Assembly (NCBI RefSeq): GCF_963662805.1 | Contig: NZ_OY759880.1 | Coordinates: 1 to 64,000, forward strand | Origin: an uncultured Cohaesibacter sp. | GTDB taxonomy: Bacteria; Pseudomonadota; Alphaproteobacteria; Rhizobiales; Cohaesibacteraceae | Length of the DNA: 64,000 nucleotides | Reading direction: 5' to 3' | Part shown: positions 53,303 through 61,715 of the stretch, piece after piece | Numbering within the stretch: position 1 is the first letter of the stretch | Layout of the letters: each line of letters starts with the position of its first letter | Position numbers and translations under genes: made by a program | The notes under the pieces: model-generated | Told to the model about the DNA's origin: nothing | Databases searched by the model: none | The model's input: only the letters and a program-made list of their open reading frames with translations

Positions 53303-54082
53303 TCAGGATTTTTCCAAAACCAGGGTTTCGCCATCCCGGCCAACACCCACCCAGGTTCCCGTGCCGCGGGACTTCAGGCTGACGATTTCATCACCCATAT
53401 GATCCTTCAGCACCAGTCGGCCCTCGAAAGCAGTCCAGCTATCAAGCATGAACAGGCCTGTCGGACAGGCAGAACTTCCCTTGGCCTTGTGATCGAGATT
53501 TTCGCCAGCGTCCTCCAGCACCACTTCGCAGCGGTCGGCAAGGCCGAGATAGCTCCCGATTTGCTCCATCTTCGAACGGGCAGCAGGCTTGACCAGCAGC
53601 CACCGGCCAACGAAGGGCTTGAGGTCAGTCCGGTTCGTTGTGATGGCAGCCTGGTTGGCAGCAAGCGCGCTCGCATAGGAGATCTTGGTCTCGCCACCCG
53701 TTACGGGATCGACCGAACCCGGCTCAGGGGCTTGCATTGCAAGCGTTTCATCATTGGATTGGAGAAACTTGTCCGGACCGGACGCAGGATCAACCGGCTG
53801 AGCCGAAACAGGAGGAGGAAGTTGTGCGCTAGACATCGGCGCACCGACCGTCTGGCTCTTTTGAGGACCGCCAGACACCGCGCATCCCGCGAGCGCGAGA
53901 CTCATCAGCGAAATCGCAAAATAGTGACGATTACCGGTCAATCTCTTCCCTAGTGCCCATCTCAAGACGGCTGTCGTGGTACCCAAACGAATTCTTCCAC
54001 CAGCCCTCGGCCAATTGAAGATCTTGCCCATGCTGCAAGGCAGCACCCTCTTACTGATACCAGCGCCCCTGACAAAGGGCAA
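53303..54082 (-). CDS. Second Inh-domain lipoprotein
   Basis: The open frame has 259 codons, but the real start is probably further in: the lipoprotein signal (FAISLMSLALAGCAVSGG, lipobox LAGC) begins near codon 54, and TTG codons around 53939 or 53966 could start it. The mature part has a Pro/Gln-rich linker and an Inh-like domain (LKPFVGRWLLVKPAARSKME, LADRCEVVLEDAG, LDSWTAFEGRLVLKDHMGDE). It is a divergent tandem partner of the downstream Omp19-like protein, probably also in the outer membrane as a protease inhibitor. Confidence 0.7.
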   Translation of the reverse strand: MPFVRGAGISKRVLPCSMGKIFNWPRAGGRIRLGTTTAVLRWALGKRLTGNRHYFAISLMSLALAGCAVSGGPQKSQTVGAPMSSAQLPPPVSAQPVDPASGPDKFLQSNDETLAMQAPEPGSVDPVTGGETKISYASALAANQAAITTNRTDLKPFVGRWLLVKPAARSKMEQIGSYLGLADRCEVVLEDAGENLDHKAKGSSACPTGLFMLDSWTAFEGRLVLKDHMGDEIVSLKSRGTGTWVGVGRDGETLVLEKS

Positions 54083-54154
54083 AAGCTTTTGCCGCTTTTG
54101 CGAAAGGCAACTGCGCTATCAACATGTTTGGCCTCTTTAGTGATGGCACAATGC

Positions 54155-54196
54155 GTCAAAAAGAAGGGGCCCATGGTAAAAATACCAGTGAGCCCC
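54155..54196 (-). terminator. Terminator after fba
   Basis: GGGGC (54166-54170) and GCCCC (54192-54196), with an inner GGTA/TACC stem. On the minus strand TTCTTTTTGACG follows. It lies 25 bp after the fba stop. Confidence 0.7.
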
Positions 54197-54220
54197 ACCA
54201 TGTATCGAATTTTCGACAGC

Positions 54221-55303
54221 TTATTTGTCGGCAACCGTTTTGCCAACGGACCCGAGGTCCTTCATGGCTTCTTCTACGCGAGCAATCATGCCCTCTTCAC
54301 CAGCGCGCAGCCATTTGCGAGGATCATAATATTTCTTGTAAGGGGTCGCATCTGTCGGATCCACCTGATGCTTGAAGGCAATCGGTTTTTCGTCGATCTT
54401 GGCAGCAACAGCTTCCGCGAAGGCGAACTGGATGTCGGTATCGACGTTCATCTTGAACACGCCGTAGCTGACAGCTTCTGCGATCTGCTCTTTGGAAGAG
54501 CCCGAACCACCGTGGAAGACGAGGCTGAGAGGCTTGTCACCGCCACCACGTTCCTTGGACACCAGAGCCTGAGAATGCTTCAGGATCTCCGGACGCAGCT
54601 TGACGTTGCCCGGTGCATAAACGCCGTGCACGTTGCCGAAGGATGCAGCCACGGTGAAGTGACCGATCTTGGACAGCACGTCATAAGCGTAGAGCACGTC
54701 CTCAGGCTGGGTGTAGAGGTTCGGATTCTCTGCATCGCCTTCTTCCAGCTCGGAACCGATACCGTCTTCTTCACCACCGGTCACACCGAGCTCGATTTCG
54801 AGGCTCATGCCCATCGGAGCCATGCGCTCGAGATATTTGGCGCAGGTCTGAACGTTGTCTTCGAGGGATTCCTCGGACAGGTCGATCATGTGGGAGGTGT
54901 AGAGCGGACGGCCATGGGTCTTGTAATAGGCTTCGCCGTGATCGAGAAGGCCATCAACCCAAGGCAGGAGCTTGCGGTTGCAGTGGTCGGTATGCATGAT
55001 CACGCAGATGCCATAGGCTTCAGCGAGCAGGTTGACATGCTGCGCGATGGAAACGGAACCCAGAACGCGAGCCTGCATGGCGTCGGGAGCGCCCTGACCA
55101 GCATAGAACTGTGCGCCGCCGTTGGACATCTGAATGATGATATCGGATTTTGCCTTGGCAGCAGCTTCCATAACCGCATTGAGGCTGTTGGTACCGGTGA
55201 CATTCACCGCAGGCAGCGCGTAGCCGCCTTCCTTGCAGGCTTTCAGAAGCTGCAGATATTCTTCGCCGGTGACGACACCTGGACGCAGTTTGATTCCGCT
55301 CAC
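54221..55303 (-). CDS. fba: Fructose-bisphosphate aldolase, class II
   Basis: 360 residues, the class IIA length. Zinc-binding His and catalytic residues appear in CVIMHTDHCNRKLLPWVDGL (HTDHC) and LVFHGGSGSSKEQIAEAVSY (HGGSGS). Also MSLEIELGVTGGEEDGIG and the phosphate site NVDTDIQFAFAEAVA. It splits fructose 1,6-bisphosphate in glycolysis and gluconeogenesis. Single gene with its own terminator; a small palindrome GCCTG-TATAT-CAGGC sits about 125 bp upstream. Confidence 0.97.
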   Translation of the reverse strand: MSGIKLRPGVVTGEEYLQLLKACKEGGYALPAVNVTGTNSLNAVMEAAAKAKSDIIIQMSNGGAQFYAGQGAPDAMQARVLGSVSIAQHVNLLAEAYGICVIMHTDHCNRKLLPWVDGLLDHGEAYYKTHGRPLYTSHMIDLSEESLEDNVQTCAKYLERMAPMGMSLEIELGVTGGEEDGIGSELEEGDAENPNLYTQPEDVLYAYDVLSKIGHFTVAASFGNVHGVYAPGNVKLRPEILKHSQALVSKERGGGDKPLSLVFHGGSGSSKEQIAEAVSYGVFKMNVDTDIQFAFAEAVAAKIDEKPIAFKHQVDPTDATPYKKYYDPRKWLRAGEEGMIARVEEAMKDLGSVGKTVADK

Positions 55304-55598
55304 GGCTCAATCTCCTGTATCTTGAGATGGTAATAGTCTCGCTATTCGAATAAAGCATTCCCTCTGCCCAGTCCAGCCAATAGCGCGGTCGGCAAAGGTT
55401 GAAATCCATCTTTCATTTAAACGCGTTGCCTGTATATCAGGCGCAGGCGGGCGGGCGTTGATCACTGTCAAAAAACCCTCGCCCAAAAGGCGCACTCCGC
55501 ATGCAACGGCCATGGTTGCACAGCTGCAACGGGATGAAAAGGCTCTGATGGATCATCCCGATTGCAATCGATGCAATTGATCAGGCGCTTCGCCCGGC

Positions 55599-56051
55599 CT
55601 AGGCAGCCTGTGAGCTGGGAAGAAGGCCCTTGGCCTTCGCACGGTCGATGGCGAGACCGACATCGGCATAACAATCCCGAATCGCCTGCTTGCGGGCTTT
55701 GCCTTCGAGGGAGCCATCCACCTCATCGATCAAAAGATCAATCATCGGCGGCCGGTAGGGCACTATCGGCAACTTGAACACCTTCCCGCGCGGCCTGAAC
55801 GCAACGACGAGATCAATCCTCGGCGAGTAGGGTTGCAAAAAGATGTCGATGGGTTTGGGGCAGTAATCATCGGGAATGATGCCCTTCTCGCGCATCACGT
55901 CATAGACCGCCCGATCAAGGCCGTCTGCTGGCGCGATCCCTGCGCTGAAGGCGCGGGCGCTATAGGCAATCCCCTGGTTGAAATAGGCCTCGGCCAGAAT
56001 ACTTCGGTCGCTGTTGGCCTCGTCTACGAACAAGATGTTCGTCTGCAGCAT
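55599..56051 (-). CDS. Low-molecular-weight phosphatase/ArsC-like protein lacking the catalytic cysteine
   Basis: 150 residues. The N-terminus ILFVDEANSDRSILAEAYFN lines up with the LMW-PTP/ArsC P-loop (V-C-x-x-N-x-x-R-S), but the nucleophilic Cys is Asp. Later parts keep the family layout: AFSAGIAPADGLDRAVYDVM (like SAGxxP..v.p.a...l), DDYCPKPIDIF (like the SKPLDEF segment) and RIDLVVAF (like FDLVITV). The usual second catalytic Asp-Pro is not seen. It is therefore a phosphatase-fold protein that cannot use the normal cysteine mechanism; it may bind phosphate or a protein partner. Lies between sdhB and fba on the same strand. Confidence 0.65.
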   Translation of the reverse strand: MLQTNILFVDEANSDRSILAEAYFNQGIAYSARAFSAGIAPADGLDRAVYDVMREKGIIPDDYCPKPIDIFLQPYSPRIDLVVAFRPRGKVFKLPIVPYRPPMIDLLIDEVDGSLEGKARKQAIRDCYADVGLAIDRAKAKGLLPSSQAA

Positions 56052-56400
56052 GTGAGCCTCCCTGTCAGGTCAACGCCTGATGCGCCAGCTATCTGAAAAT
56101 TCTGACAGCGCCGTGACAAACCCCAGAAATGATCACTTACTCACCAGAGAATAAAGACTGGCGCGGATCCTTCGGCCTGAAAGGCGACTGTTACGAATGA
56201 GCGTCCGTCTTGGACAGGCCCGTAGGTGGGAATCAAATGTGGCGATCACAAGCCCGGAGAGATGACGACTTTGTTATCTCCACCAATCAAGGCGCTGAAA
56301 AATGGCGGAAACATCGCACGGGGAGCGGGCAGAATGCGCCCATAAAAAACCGCTCTCCGGAGACCCGAAGAGCGGTTTTACAGATCGTCTGGTCAGCGTC
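56052..56400. other. 349-bp intergenic region downstream of sdhB
   Basis: Contains the sdh terminator (56346-56379). Otherwise no coding or RNA gene is seen; it should include the promoter of the phosphatase-like gene. Confidence 0.55.
56346..56379 (-). terminator. Terminator of sdhCDAB
   Basis: AAAACCGCTCT (56346-56356) pairs with AGAGCGGTTTT (56369-56379). On the minus strand the second arm ends in TTTTTT. It lies 22 bp after the sdhB stop. Confidence 0.88.
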
Positions 56401-57183
56401 CTAGATGGCGCGTTCGACCATCATGCGTTTGATCTCTGCAATGGCTTTCGCCGGGTTCAGACCTTTCGGGCAAACCTTGGTGCAGTTCATGATCGTGTGG
56501 CAACGATAGGCGCCGAACACGTGATCGAGATGATCGAGGCGTTCGCCGGTATATTCGTCACGGCTGTCGATAATCCAGCGGTAGGCCTGCAGCAAGGCAG
56601 CAGGGCCGATATACCGCTCACCGTTCCACCAATAGGACGGGCAGGAGGTCGAGCAGGACGCGCAGAGAATGCACTCGTAAAGACCGTCGAGTTTGGCACG
56701 GTCTTCGCGGCTCTGCAGCCACTCGGTTTCCGGTGCCGGGGTGTCGGTCTTCAGATAAGGCTCGATCGAGGCATGCTGGGCATAGAAATTGTTGAGGTCG
56801 GGAACAAGGTCCTTGACTACTTTCATATGCGGCAGCGGGTAAACCTTGACCACCTTCGATTTGCATTCGTCCATGCCGAAGGTACATGCCAGCGTGTTGG
56901 CGCCGTCAATGTTCATCGCACAGGAGCCGCAAATGCCTTCGCGGCAGGACCGGCGCAGGGTCAGGGTCGCATCGATAGTGTCCTTGATGTACAGAAGGCC
57001 ATCAAGAACCATCGGGCCGCAGGCATCGCGGTCCACAAAATAGGTATCGATCTGCGGGTTTTTGCCGTCGTCAGGATTCCAGCGATAGATGCGGAATTCG
57101 GTCAAGTTGGTCGCGCCTTCCGGCTTTGGCCAGGTCTTGCCTTCTTTGATCACTGAGTTCTTCGGCAGCGCAAGTTCAACCAT
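56401..57183 (-). CDS. sdhB: Succinate dehydrogenase iron-sulfur subunit
   Basis: 260 residues. [2Fe-2S] ligands CREGICGSC plus the upstream CG; [4Fe-4S] and [3Fe-4S] ligands CILCASCSTSCPSYWW and CHTIMNCTKVCPKGLNP. It passes electrons from the SdhA flavin to ubiquinone in the membrane anchor. Last gene of sdhCDAB, with a terminator directly after it. A 107-bp gap separates it from sdhA. Confidence 0.98.
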   Translation of the reverse strand: MVELALPKNSVIKEGKTWPKPEGATNLTEFRIYRWNPDDGKNPQIDTYFVDRDACGPMVLDGLLYIKDTIDATLTLRRSCREGICGSCAMNIDGANTLACTFGMDECKSKVVKVYPLPHMKVVKDLVPDLNNFYAQHASIEPYLKTDTPAPETEWLQSREDRAKLDGLYECILCASCSTSCPSYWWNGERYIGPAALLQAYRWIIDSRDEYTGERLDHLDHVFGAYRCHTIMNCTKVCPKGLNPAKAIAEIKRMMVERAI

Positions 57184-57290
57184 CTTTTCGCTCCGTTCAT
57201 TCGGGTCTCGCCCGTCCCGCTGGTCTGGCGGTCATCCGGGCATCCAATTCGGAAAAGGTCGGACAGGCTGAGCTGTCCGACACAGGGCTG

Positions 57291-59138
57291 TTAGTAGACG
57301 CGGGCTTTCGGTGCAATCTTGGCCGGATCGATCCCACCCTCTTCAGGCGTGGTCAGCGGATCCAGCACCACCGGACGATAGTCGAGACGGACATCGCCAT
57401 CTTCGGCTACCCAGGCCAGCGTATGCTTGCGCCAGTTTACGTCGTCGCGACCTGCCAGAGGACCGTCTTTGTAGTCCTCGCGAGCGTGTGCGCCGCGGCT
57501 TTCCTTGCGAGCCTCGGCACCGACAACGGTCGGGATCGCGTTGATCATCAGGTTCTGCAGCTCGAGCGATTCCATCAGATCGGAGTTCCAGATCAGGGAA
57601 CGGTCGGTGACCTTCATGTCGGCCATTTCGCCCCAGATTTCCTTCATCTCCTTGCAGCCCTGCTCAAGGGTTTCCTGCGTACGGAAGACGGCTGCGTTGT
57701 TCTGCATGCTCTTCTGCATTTTCAGGCGAAGATCAGCAGTCGGCGTGCCACCGTTTGCATGGCGAACCTTGTCGAAGTTTTCCATGACCTTGTCGAAGCA
57801 GGCAAGGTTCGGCGTCGGCATCGGCGATTCACGATCGATGACATGGCCAGCCTTGATCGCAGCAGCACGGCCAAAGACCACAAGGTCGATGAGCGAGTTG
57901 GAGCCAAGACGGTTTGCACCATGAACCGAAGCACAGGCAGCTTCACCCACGGCCATCAGGCCCGGAGCAACTGCGTTCGGATCGTCCTTGGTCGGAGCCA
58001 GCACTTCACCCCAATAGTTGGTCGGAATACCGCCCATGTTGTAGTGAACCGTCGGCAGCACCGGAATCGGGTCCTTGGTCACGTCGACACCGGCAAAGAT
58101 CTCGGCCGATTCGGAGATACCCGGCAGACGTTCTGCCAGAATTTCCGGATCAAGGTGATCGAGGTGCAGGAAGATATGGTCTTTCTGCGGGCCAACGCCG
58201 CGACCTTCGCGGATCTCGATAGTCATGCAGCGCGAGACAACGTCGCGGGACGCAAGGTCCTTGGCGCTCGGTGCATAGCGTTCCATGAAGCGTTCGCCTT
58301 CGGAGTTGACGAGATAGCCACCTTCCCCGCGCACACCTTCGGTGATCAGGCAGCCTGCGCCGTAGATCCCGGTTGGGTGGAACTGAACGAACTCCATGTC
58401 CTGCAGCGGCAGGCCTGCACGGGCGATCATGGCGTTGCCGTCACCGGTGATGGTGTGAGCGGACGTTGCCGAGAAGTAGCAGCGGCCATAACCACCGGTC
58501 GCCAGAACAACCATCTTGGCGTTAAAGCGGTGGATCGTGCCGTCATCAAGGTTCCAGGCAACGATACCTTCGCAGACGCCGTTGTCGTTCATCAGCAGAT
58601 CGAGAGCGAAATACTCGATGTAGAATTCGGCCTTGTGACGGATCGACTGGCCATAGAGCGTGTGCAGGATTGCGTGACCGGTACGGTCAGCGGCAGCACA
58701 GGTACGCTGCACGGCAGGACCTTCACCGAAGTTCTGCATGTGGCCGCCGAACGGACGCTGGTAGATCTTGCCTTCTTCGGTACGCGAGAAGGGCACGCCA
58801 TAATGCTCAAGCTCGTAAACGGCCTTCGGGGCCTCACGGGCGAGATATTCCATGGCGTCGGTGTCACCGAGCCAGTCAGACCCCTTGACGGTGTCATACA
58901 TATGCCACTGCCAGCTGTCCGGACCCATGTTCTGCAGCGAAGCGGCGATGCCACCCTGTGCAGCAACGGTATGCGAACGGGTCGGGAAAACCTTGGTCAC
59001 GCAAGCAGTTCTGAGGCCCTGTTCGGCCATGCCGAGCGTTGCACGCAGACCAGCGCCACCGGCACCGACCACAACAACGTCATGATAATGGTCGTGAACC
59101 TCATAGGCCCGACCGTTGATATTGTAGGTATTGGCCAT
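57291..59138 (-). CDS. sdhA: Succinate dehydrogenase flavoprotein subunit
   Basis: 615 residues from the ATG at 59138 (an in-frame TTG at 59156 overlaps sdhD). FAD site DVVVVGAGGAGLRATLGMAE, covalent FAD His in TRSHTVAAQGGIAASLQNMG, catalytic residues in HPTGIYGAGCLITEGVRGEG, and the C-terminal REDYKDGPLAGRDDVNWRKH. It oxidises succinate to fumarate. Starts 8 bp after the sdhD stop. Confidence 0.98.
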   Translation of the reverse strand: MANTYNINGRAYEVHDHYHDVVVVGAGGAGLRATLGMAEQGLRTACVTKVFPTRSHTVAAQGGIAASLQNMGPDSWQWHMYDTVKGSDWLGDTDAMEYLAREAPKAVYELEHYGVPFSRTEEGKIYQRPFGGHMQNFGEGPAVQRTCAAADRTGHAILHTLYGQSIRHKAEFYIEYFALDLLMNDNGVCEGIVAWNLDDGTIHRFNAKMVVLATGGYGRCYFSATSAHTITGDGNAMIARAGLPLQDMEFVQFHPTGIYGAGCLITEGVRGEGGYLVNSEGERFMERYAPSAKDLASRDVVSRCMTIEIREGRGVGPQKDHIFLHLDHLDPEILAERLPGISESAEIFAGVDVTKDPIPVLPTVHYNMGGIPTNYWGEVLAPTKDDPNAVAPGLMAVGEAACASVHGANRLGSNSLIDLVVFGRAAAIKAGHVIDRESPMPTPNLACFDKVMENFDKVRHANGGTPTADLRLKMQKSMQNNAAVFRTQETLEQGCKEMKEIWGEMADMKVTDRSLIWNSDLMESLELQNLMINAIPTVVGAEARKESRGAHAREDYKDGPLAGRDDVNWRKHTLAWVAEDGDVRLDYRPVVLDPLTTPEEGGIDPAKIAPKARVY

Positions 59139-59145
59139 CGGATCA

Positions 59146-59520
59146 TTAACCCCCAAAGGACACTTTTAGGACCGCAAAGACGCAAGCAGCGCATGCAACC
59201 AGAGAGAAGATGGTGTTGCCCATCTTCGCGAGGGTACGGAACAGCTGATTCTGCAGATAGTCCTCAGTGATGGTCTGCACACCGGAGTGCATGTGGAAGC
59301 CGCCGACAATGACGAACAGCAGCAGCAGGACGGCGACAATCGGATTGCCGACCAGGTCAAGCGCGCCTTGATAGTCAGAGCCGAGAGCGCAAATGATAAT
59401 CCAGATAAAAGCAATGACGAGCGGCACCAGAAGCACGGAAGTCATGCGCATCATCCAGTGATGCTCGGTACCATGGTGCGTTGCGCCAAGGCCTCGGATG
59501 ATTTTGGTTGGTGTTTTCAT
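59146..59520 (-). CDS. sdhD: Succinate dehydrogenase membrane anchor SdhD
   Basis: 124 residues with three membrane helices. The haem/quinone region is VIVGGFHMHSGVQTITEDYL, the family's HxxxGxxxxxxDY motif. The N-terminus holds a short basic stretch (RGLGATHHGTEHHWMMRMTS). It anchors SdhAB with SdhC. It overlaps neither neighbour: 13 bp after sdhC and 7 bp before the favoured sdhA start. Confidence 0.94.
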   Translation of the reverse strand: MKTPTKIIRGLGATHHGTEHHWMMRMTSVLLVPLVIAFIWIIICALGSDYQGALDLVGNPIVAVLLLLFVIVGGFHMHSGVQTITEDYLQNQLFRTLAKMGNTIFSLVACAACVFAVLKVSFGG

Positions 59521-59533
59521 CTCTCTCTCCCGC

Positions 59534-59938
59534 CTACATTACCGAGTAGCCGATGATCCAGATGAGCACGGTCAGAACCACGCCACCGATCAAGGTTGCC
59601 AGATAAAGAAATTCGATTTGAGGCTTTTCCATCATCACGGGAATATCCCAGAGGAAGTGGCGCAGACCGCCCAGAAGGTGGTGCACCAAGGCCCAGGTGA
59701 AGCCGAACATCACGAGACGGCCGAGGATGGAACCCCAGAGCATCTGTGCAGTGTCAAAAGCTTCCGGGCCGGTAGCCAGAGCGAGAAGCCAATAGGCAAG
59801 AAAGAGAGTACCAGCATAAATGGCCGAGCCACTGAGACGATGGCTGATGGAAACAACCATGGACAAAGTAAGCCTGTAGGCACCATGCTGAACGTGTGGG
59901 GAGATCGGGCGTTTGCCCTTCAGGTCGACGTCTGTCAT
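59534..59938 (-). CDS. sdhC: Succinate dehydrogenase cytochrome b556 subunit
   Basis: 134 residues from the ATG at 59938; the frame is open to 60040 but the extension lacks family features. It begins with the conserved RPISPHVQ and then has SMVVSISHRLSGSAIYAGTL (SxxHRxTG-type motif) and the haem-ligand segment HHLLGGLRHFLWD. Three helices. First gene of the sdh operon; upstream lie a candidate promoter and a perfect GntR/FadR-type palindrome. Confidence 0.95.
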   Translation of the reverse strand: MTDVDLKGKRPISPHVQHGAYRLTLSMVVSISHRLSGSAIYAGTLFLAYWLLALATGPEAFDTAQMLWGSILGRLVMFGFTWALVHHLLGGLRHFLWDIPVMMEKPQIEFLYLATLIGGVVLTVLIWIIGYSVM

Positions 59939-60005
59939 AATTTTTCGGTCCTCGACAGGTGACGCTTGCGAAAAGGTAACCAAGGATCTGGTTCGCATGC
60001 CTGTT

Positions 60006-60034
60006 GTCATAACGGCAAATTGACACATGGTCAA
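60006..60034 (-). promoter_or_regulatory. Candidate promoter of sdhCDAB
   Basis: Minus-strand -35 TTGACC (60029-60034) and -10 TATGAC (60006-60011) are 17 bp apart, about 70-95 bp upstream of the sdhC start. Confidence 0.45.
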
Positions 60035-60120
60035 AGCCATCGGCGAGTGAAAAGGGGGAACTTCACCTAAAGTACCCCTAAGGAACGGGACGCCTGCTTA
60101 ACGCCTCGTAAATCAAGCAA

Positions 60121-60133
60121 ATGGTCAGACCAT
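60121..60133. promoter_or_regulatory. GntR/FadR-type operator upstream of sdhC
   Basis: A perfect 13-bp palindrome, ATGGTC-A-GACCAT (reads ATGGTCTGACCAT on the other strand). It matches the TGGTC-N-GACCA core known for FadR-subfamily GntR regulators. It is about 87 bp upstream of the candidate sdh -35. The cognate regulator is not in this window. Confidence 0.5.
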
Positions 60134-60270
60134 AATATCAACGGAAAACATCCCAGATCGCGGCGGATAGTAGGGCCTGTTTTTCGAGCACGATATGACA
60201 TTTCGCAAAAGTCTGAAGGCATTTGCACAATTTGTCTGCACTTCCAACAAGCTCTTGCACCATCTGCCGT

Positions 60271-61320
60271 TCATCGAGGCAGAAGCACCCAGAGATCAAG
60301 ATCCAGAATGACAGATGAGTCGTAGCCGTCCTCTCCCTTTCCCGGGAAAGTGTCGCACGGATGATCCTTGGTCGCAAACAGCCTGAGGCGCAGGGCGCCG
60401 ACATCCTCACGGGCCGGCAGCTCCGCCTTGTCAATCACCTCCGACCAGGCAAACACCGTGTCCCCGGCGAACAGCGGCGCCACATGACGCCCGCCATTGA
60501 TCGCGGCAACATGGAAGGCATTGGACAGGCCATTGAAACTGAGCGCACGGGCCAGTGAGATCACATGCCCGCCATAGATCAGACGGCGACCAAACCGGCC
60601 CTTGCCTTCCGTGAACTGATTGAAATGCACCTTGGCGGTATTCTGAAAAAGCCGGGTCGCCATCTGGTGCTCGGCCTCCTCCACCGTCATGCCGTCCACA
60701 TGATCGATCCGCTCACCAATCTCGTAATCTCCCCACTTGAAGGGCGAGCCGGACAGATCCGTATCAAAGCCCCCAAGATCAAGCACCGGCACGGCGTCGC
60801 CCAGACTGTCCGGCTGCAGCGCAGTGGGCAGAGCGGGAATGGCATCAAGCCCCGTCGGCGTTTCGGGATCCTTCTTACGCACCATCACCCAGCGCACATA
60901 CTCGAGCACAGTCTCGCCATGCTGATTGACCCCTTGCGAGCGCACATAGACGACGCCGGTCATACCGTTGGAATTTTCCTTGAGCCCGATCACTTCGGAC
61001 GTGGCAGTGACGCTGTCTCCGGGAAAGACAGGCAGCAGGAAGCGGCATCCCGCATAGCCCAGATTGGCCACCGCATTGAGGGAAATATCCGGCACCGTCT
61101 TGCCAAACACGACATGAAAGACTAGGAGGTCATCAATCGGCGCCCTCTCATAGCCGATCCCGTGGGCAAAGGCATCCGAGCTCTGCACCGCGAAGCGCGA
61201 ACCATAAAGCGCCGTATAGAGCGACACATCCCCTTGGGTGATCGTGCGTGGTGTCGCGTGGCGGATCACCTGCCCGATTGAAAAGTCTTCGAAATAATTG
61301 CCCGGATTGGTCTTGCTCAT
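60271..61320 (-). CDS. mch: Mesaconyl-CoA hydratase (beta-methylmalyl-CoA dehydratase), MaoC family
   Basis: 349 residues from the ATG at 61320, preceded by GGGAGG; the frame is open further upstream without support. Two MaoC-like hotdog halves: an N-terminal GNYFEDFSIGQVIRHATPRT with TQGDVSLYTALYGSR, and a C-terminal half with NQFTEGKGRFGRRLIYGGHV and LYAD-type turn APLFAGDTVFAWSEVIDKAE. Length and motifs fit the mesaconyl-CoA hydratase of the ethylmalonyl-CoA pathway, which interconverts mesaconyl-CoA and beta-methylmalyl-CoA. The following malyl-CoA lyase-type gene on the same strand supports this role in C2 assimilation. Confidence 0.88.
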   Translation of the reverse strand: MSKTNPGNYFEDFSIGQVIRHATPRTITQGDVSLYTALYGSRFAVQSSDAFAHGIGYERAPIDDLLVFHVVFGKTVPDISLNAVANLGYAGCRFLLPVFPGDSVTATSEVIGLKENSNGMTGVVYVRSQGVNQHGETVLEYVRWVMVRKKDPETPTGLDAIPALPTALQPDSLGDAVPVLDLGGFDTDLSGSPFKWGDYEIGERIDHVDGMTVEEAEHQMATRLFQNTAKVHFNQFTEGKGRFGRRLIYGGHVISLARALSFNGLSNAFHVAAINGGRHVAPLFAGDTVFAWSEVIDKAELPAREDVGALRLRLFATKDHPCDTFPGKGEDGYDSSVILDLDLWVLLPR

Positions 61321-61494
61321 CTGTCCCTCCCTCGCGTGCCTGCCTCTGTTGTTGTCAATCTGGCGGGCCCTCTTTGGCCCCACAATATTGCAGTGCAGCA
61401 TAGCTGTCATTTGGAGGAAAGGATGAGGCGACAAACAAAAACGGCGACCCTTGGCCGCCGCTTGTCACTCATGGATCAGATCCGTCGGACCCGG

Positions 61495-61713
61495 TCACTT
61501 CTCGCCGAGCTTGACCTCCCGGCTATATTCGAACGGCTCGACATATTTGACCACGGCCTGGCCGCATTTCATCACGCCTTCGCCAGCGTCATAGGCAAGA
61601 GAGGGCGAGCCATGCAGGTCCCAGCCCTTGGACAGCGCCTCAGTCACCCTGTGACAGAAGTCCGCATCGTCGACGCCTGTGAGAAACCGGTAGATCTTTT
61701 GTTTTTCCTTCAT
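61495..61713 (-). CDS. DUF1737 domain protein
   Basis: 72 residues. KIYRFLTGVDDADFCHRVTE followed by ALSKGWDLHGSPSLAYDA and MKCGQAVVKYVE is the DUF1737 signature (PF08410). No known activity. It starts 2 bp after the stop of the malyl-CoA lyase-type gene and precedes mch, so it is likely co-transcribed with both. The small soluble fold may be an accessory of the acyl-CoA enzymes, by context only. Confidence 0.88.
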   Translation of the reverse strand: MKEKQKIYRFLTGVDDADFCHRVTEALSKGWDLHGSPSLAYDAGEGVMKCGQAVVKYVEPFEYSREVKLGEK

Positions 61714-61715
61714 GA

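Larger units (their letters stand above)
59939..60270. other. 332-bp region upstream of sdhC
   Basis: Holds the candidate sdh promoter (60006-60034) and the palindrome at 60121-60133. No coding sequence is supported between sdhC and the 3' end of the mesaconyl-CoA hydratase gene. Confidence 0.6.

Noticed and set aside
55428..55442. GCCTG-TATAT-CAGGC palindrome upstream of fba as an operator
   Set aside because: Five-base arms are too short to claim without comparison to other genomes; mentioned only in the fba entry.
57423..59270. 615-codon plus-strand frame opposite sdhA
   Set aside because: Mirrors the exact extent of sdhA, with no recognisable motif; antisense shadow.
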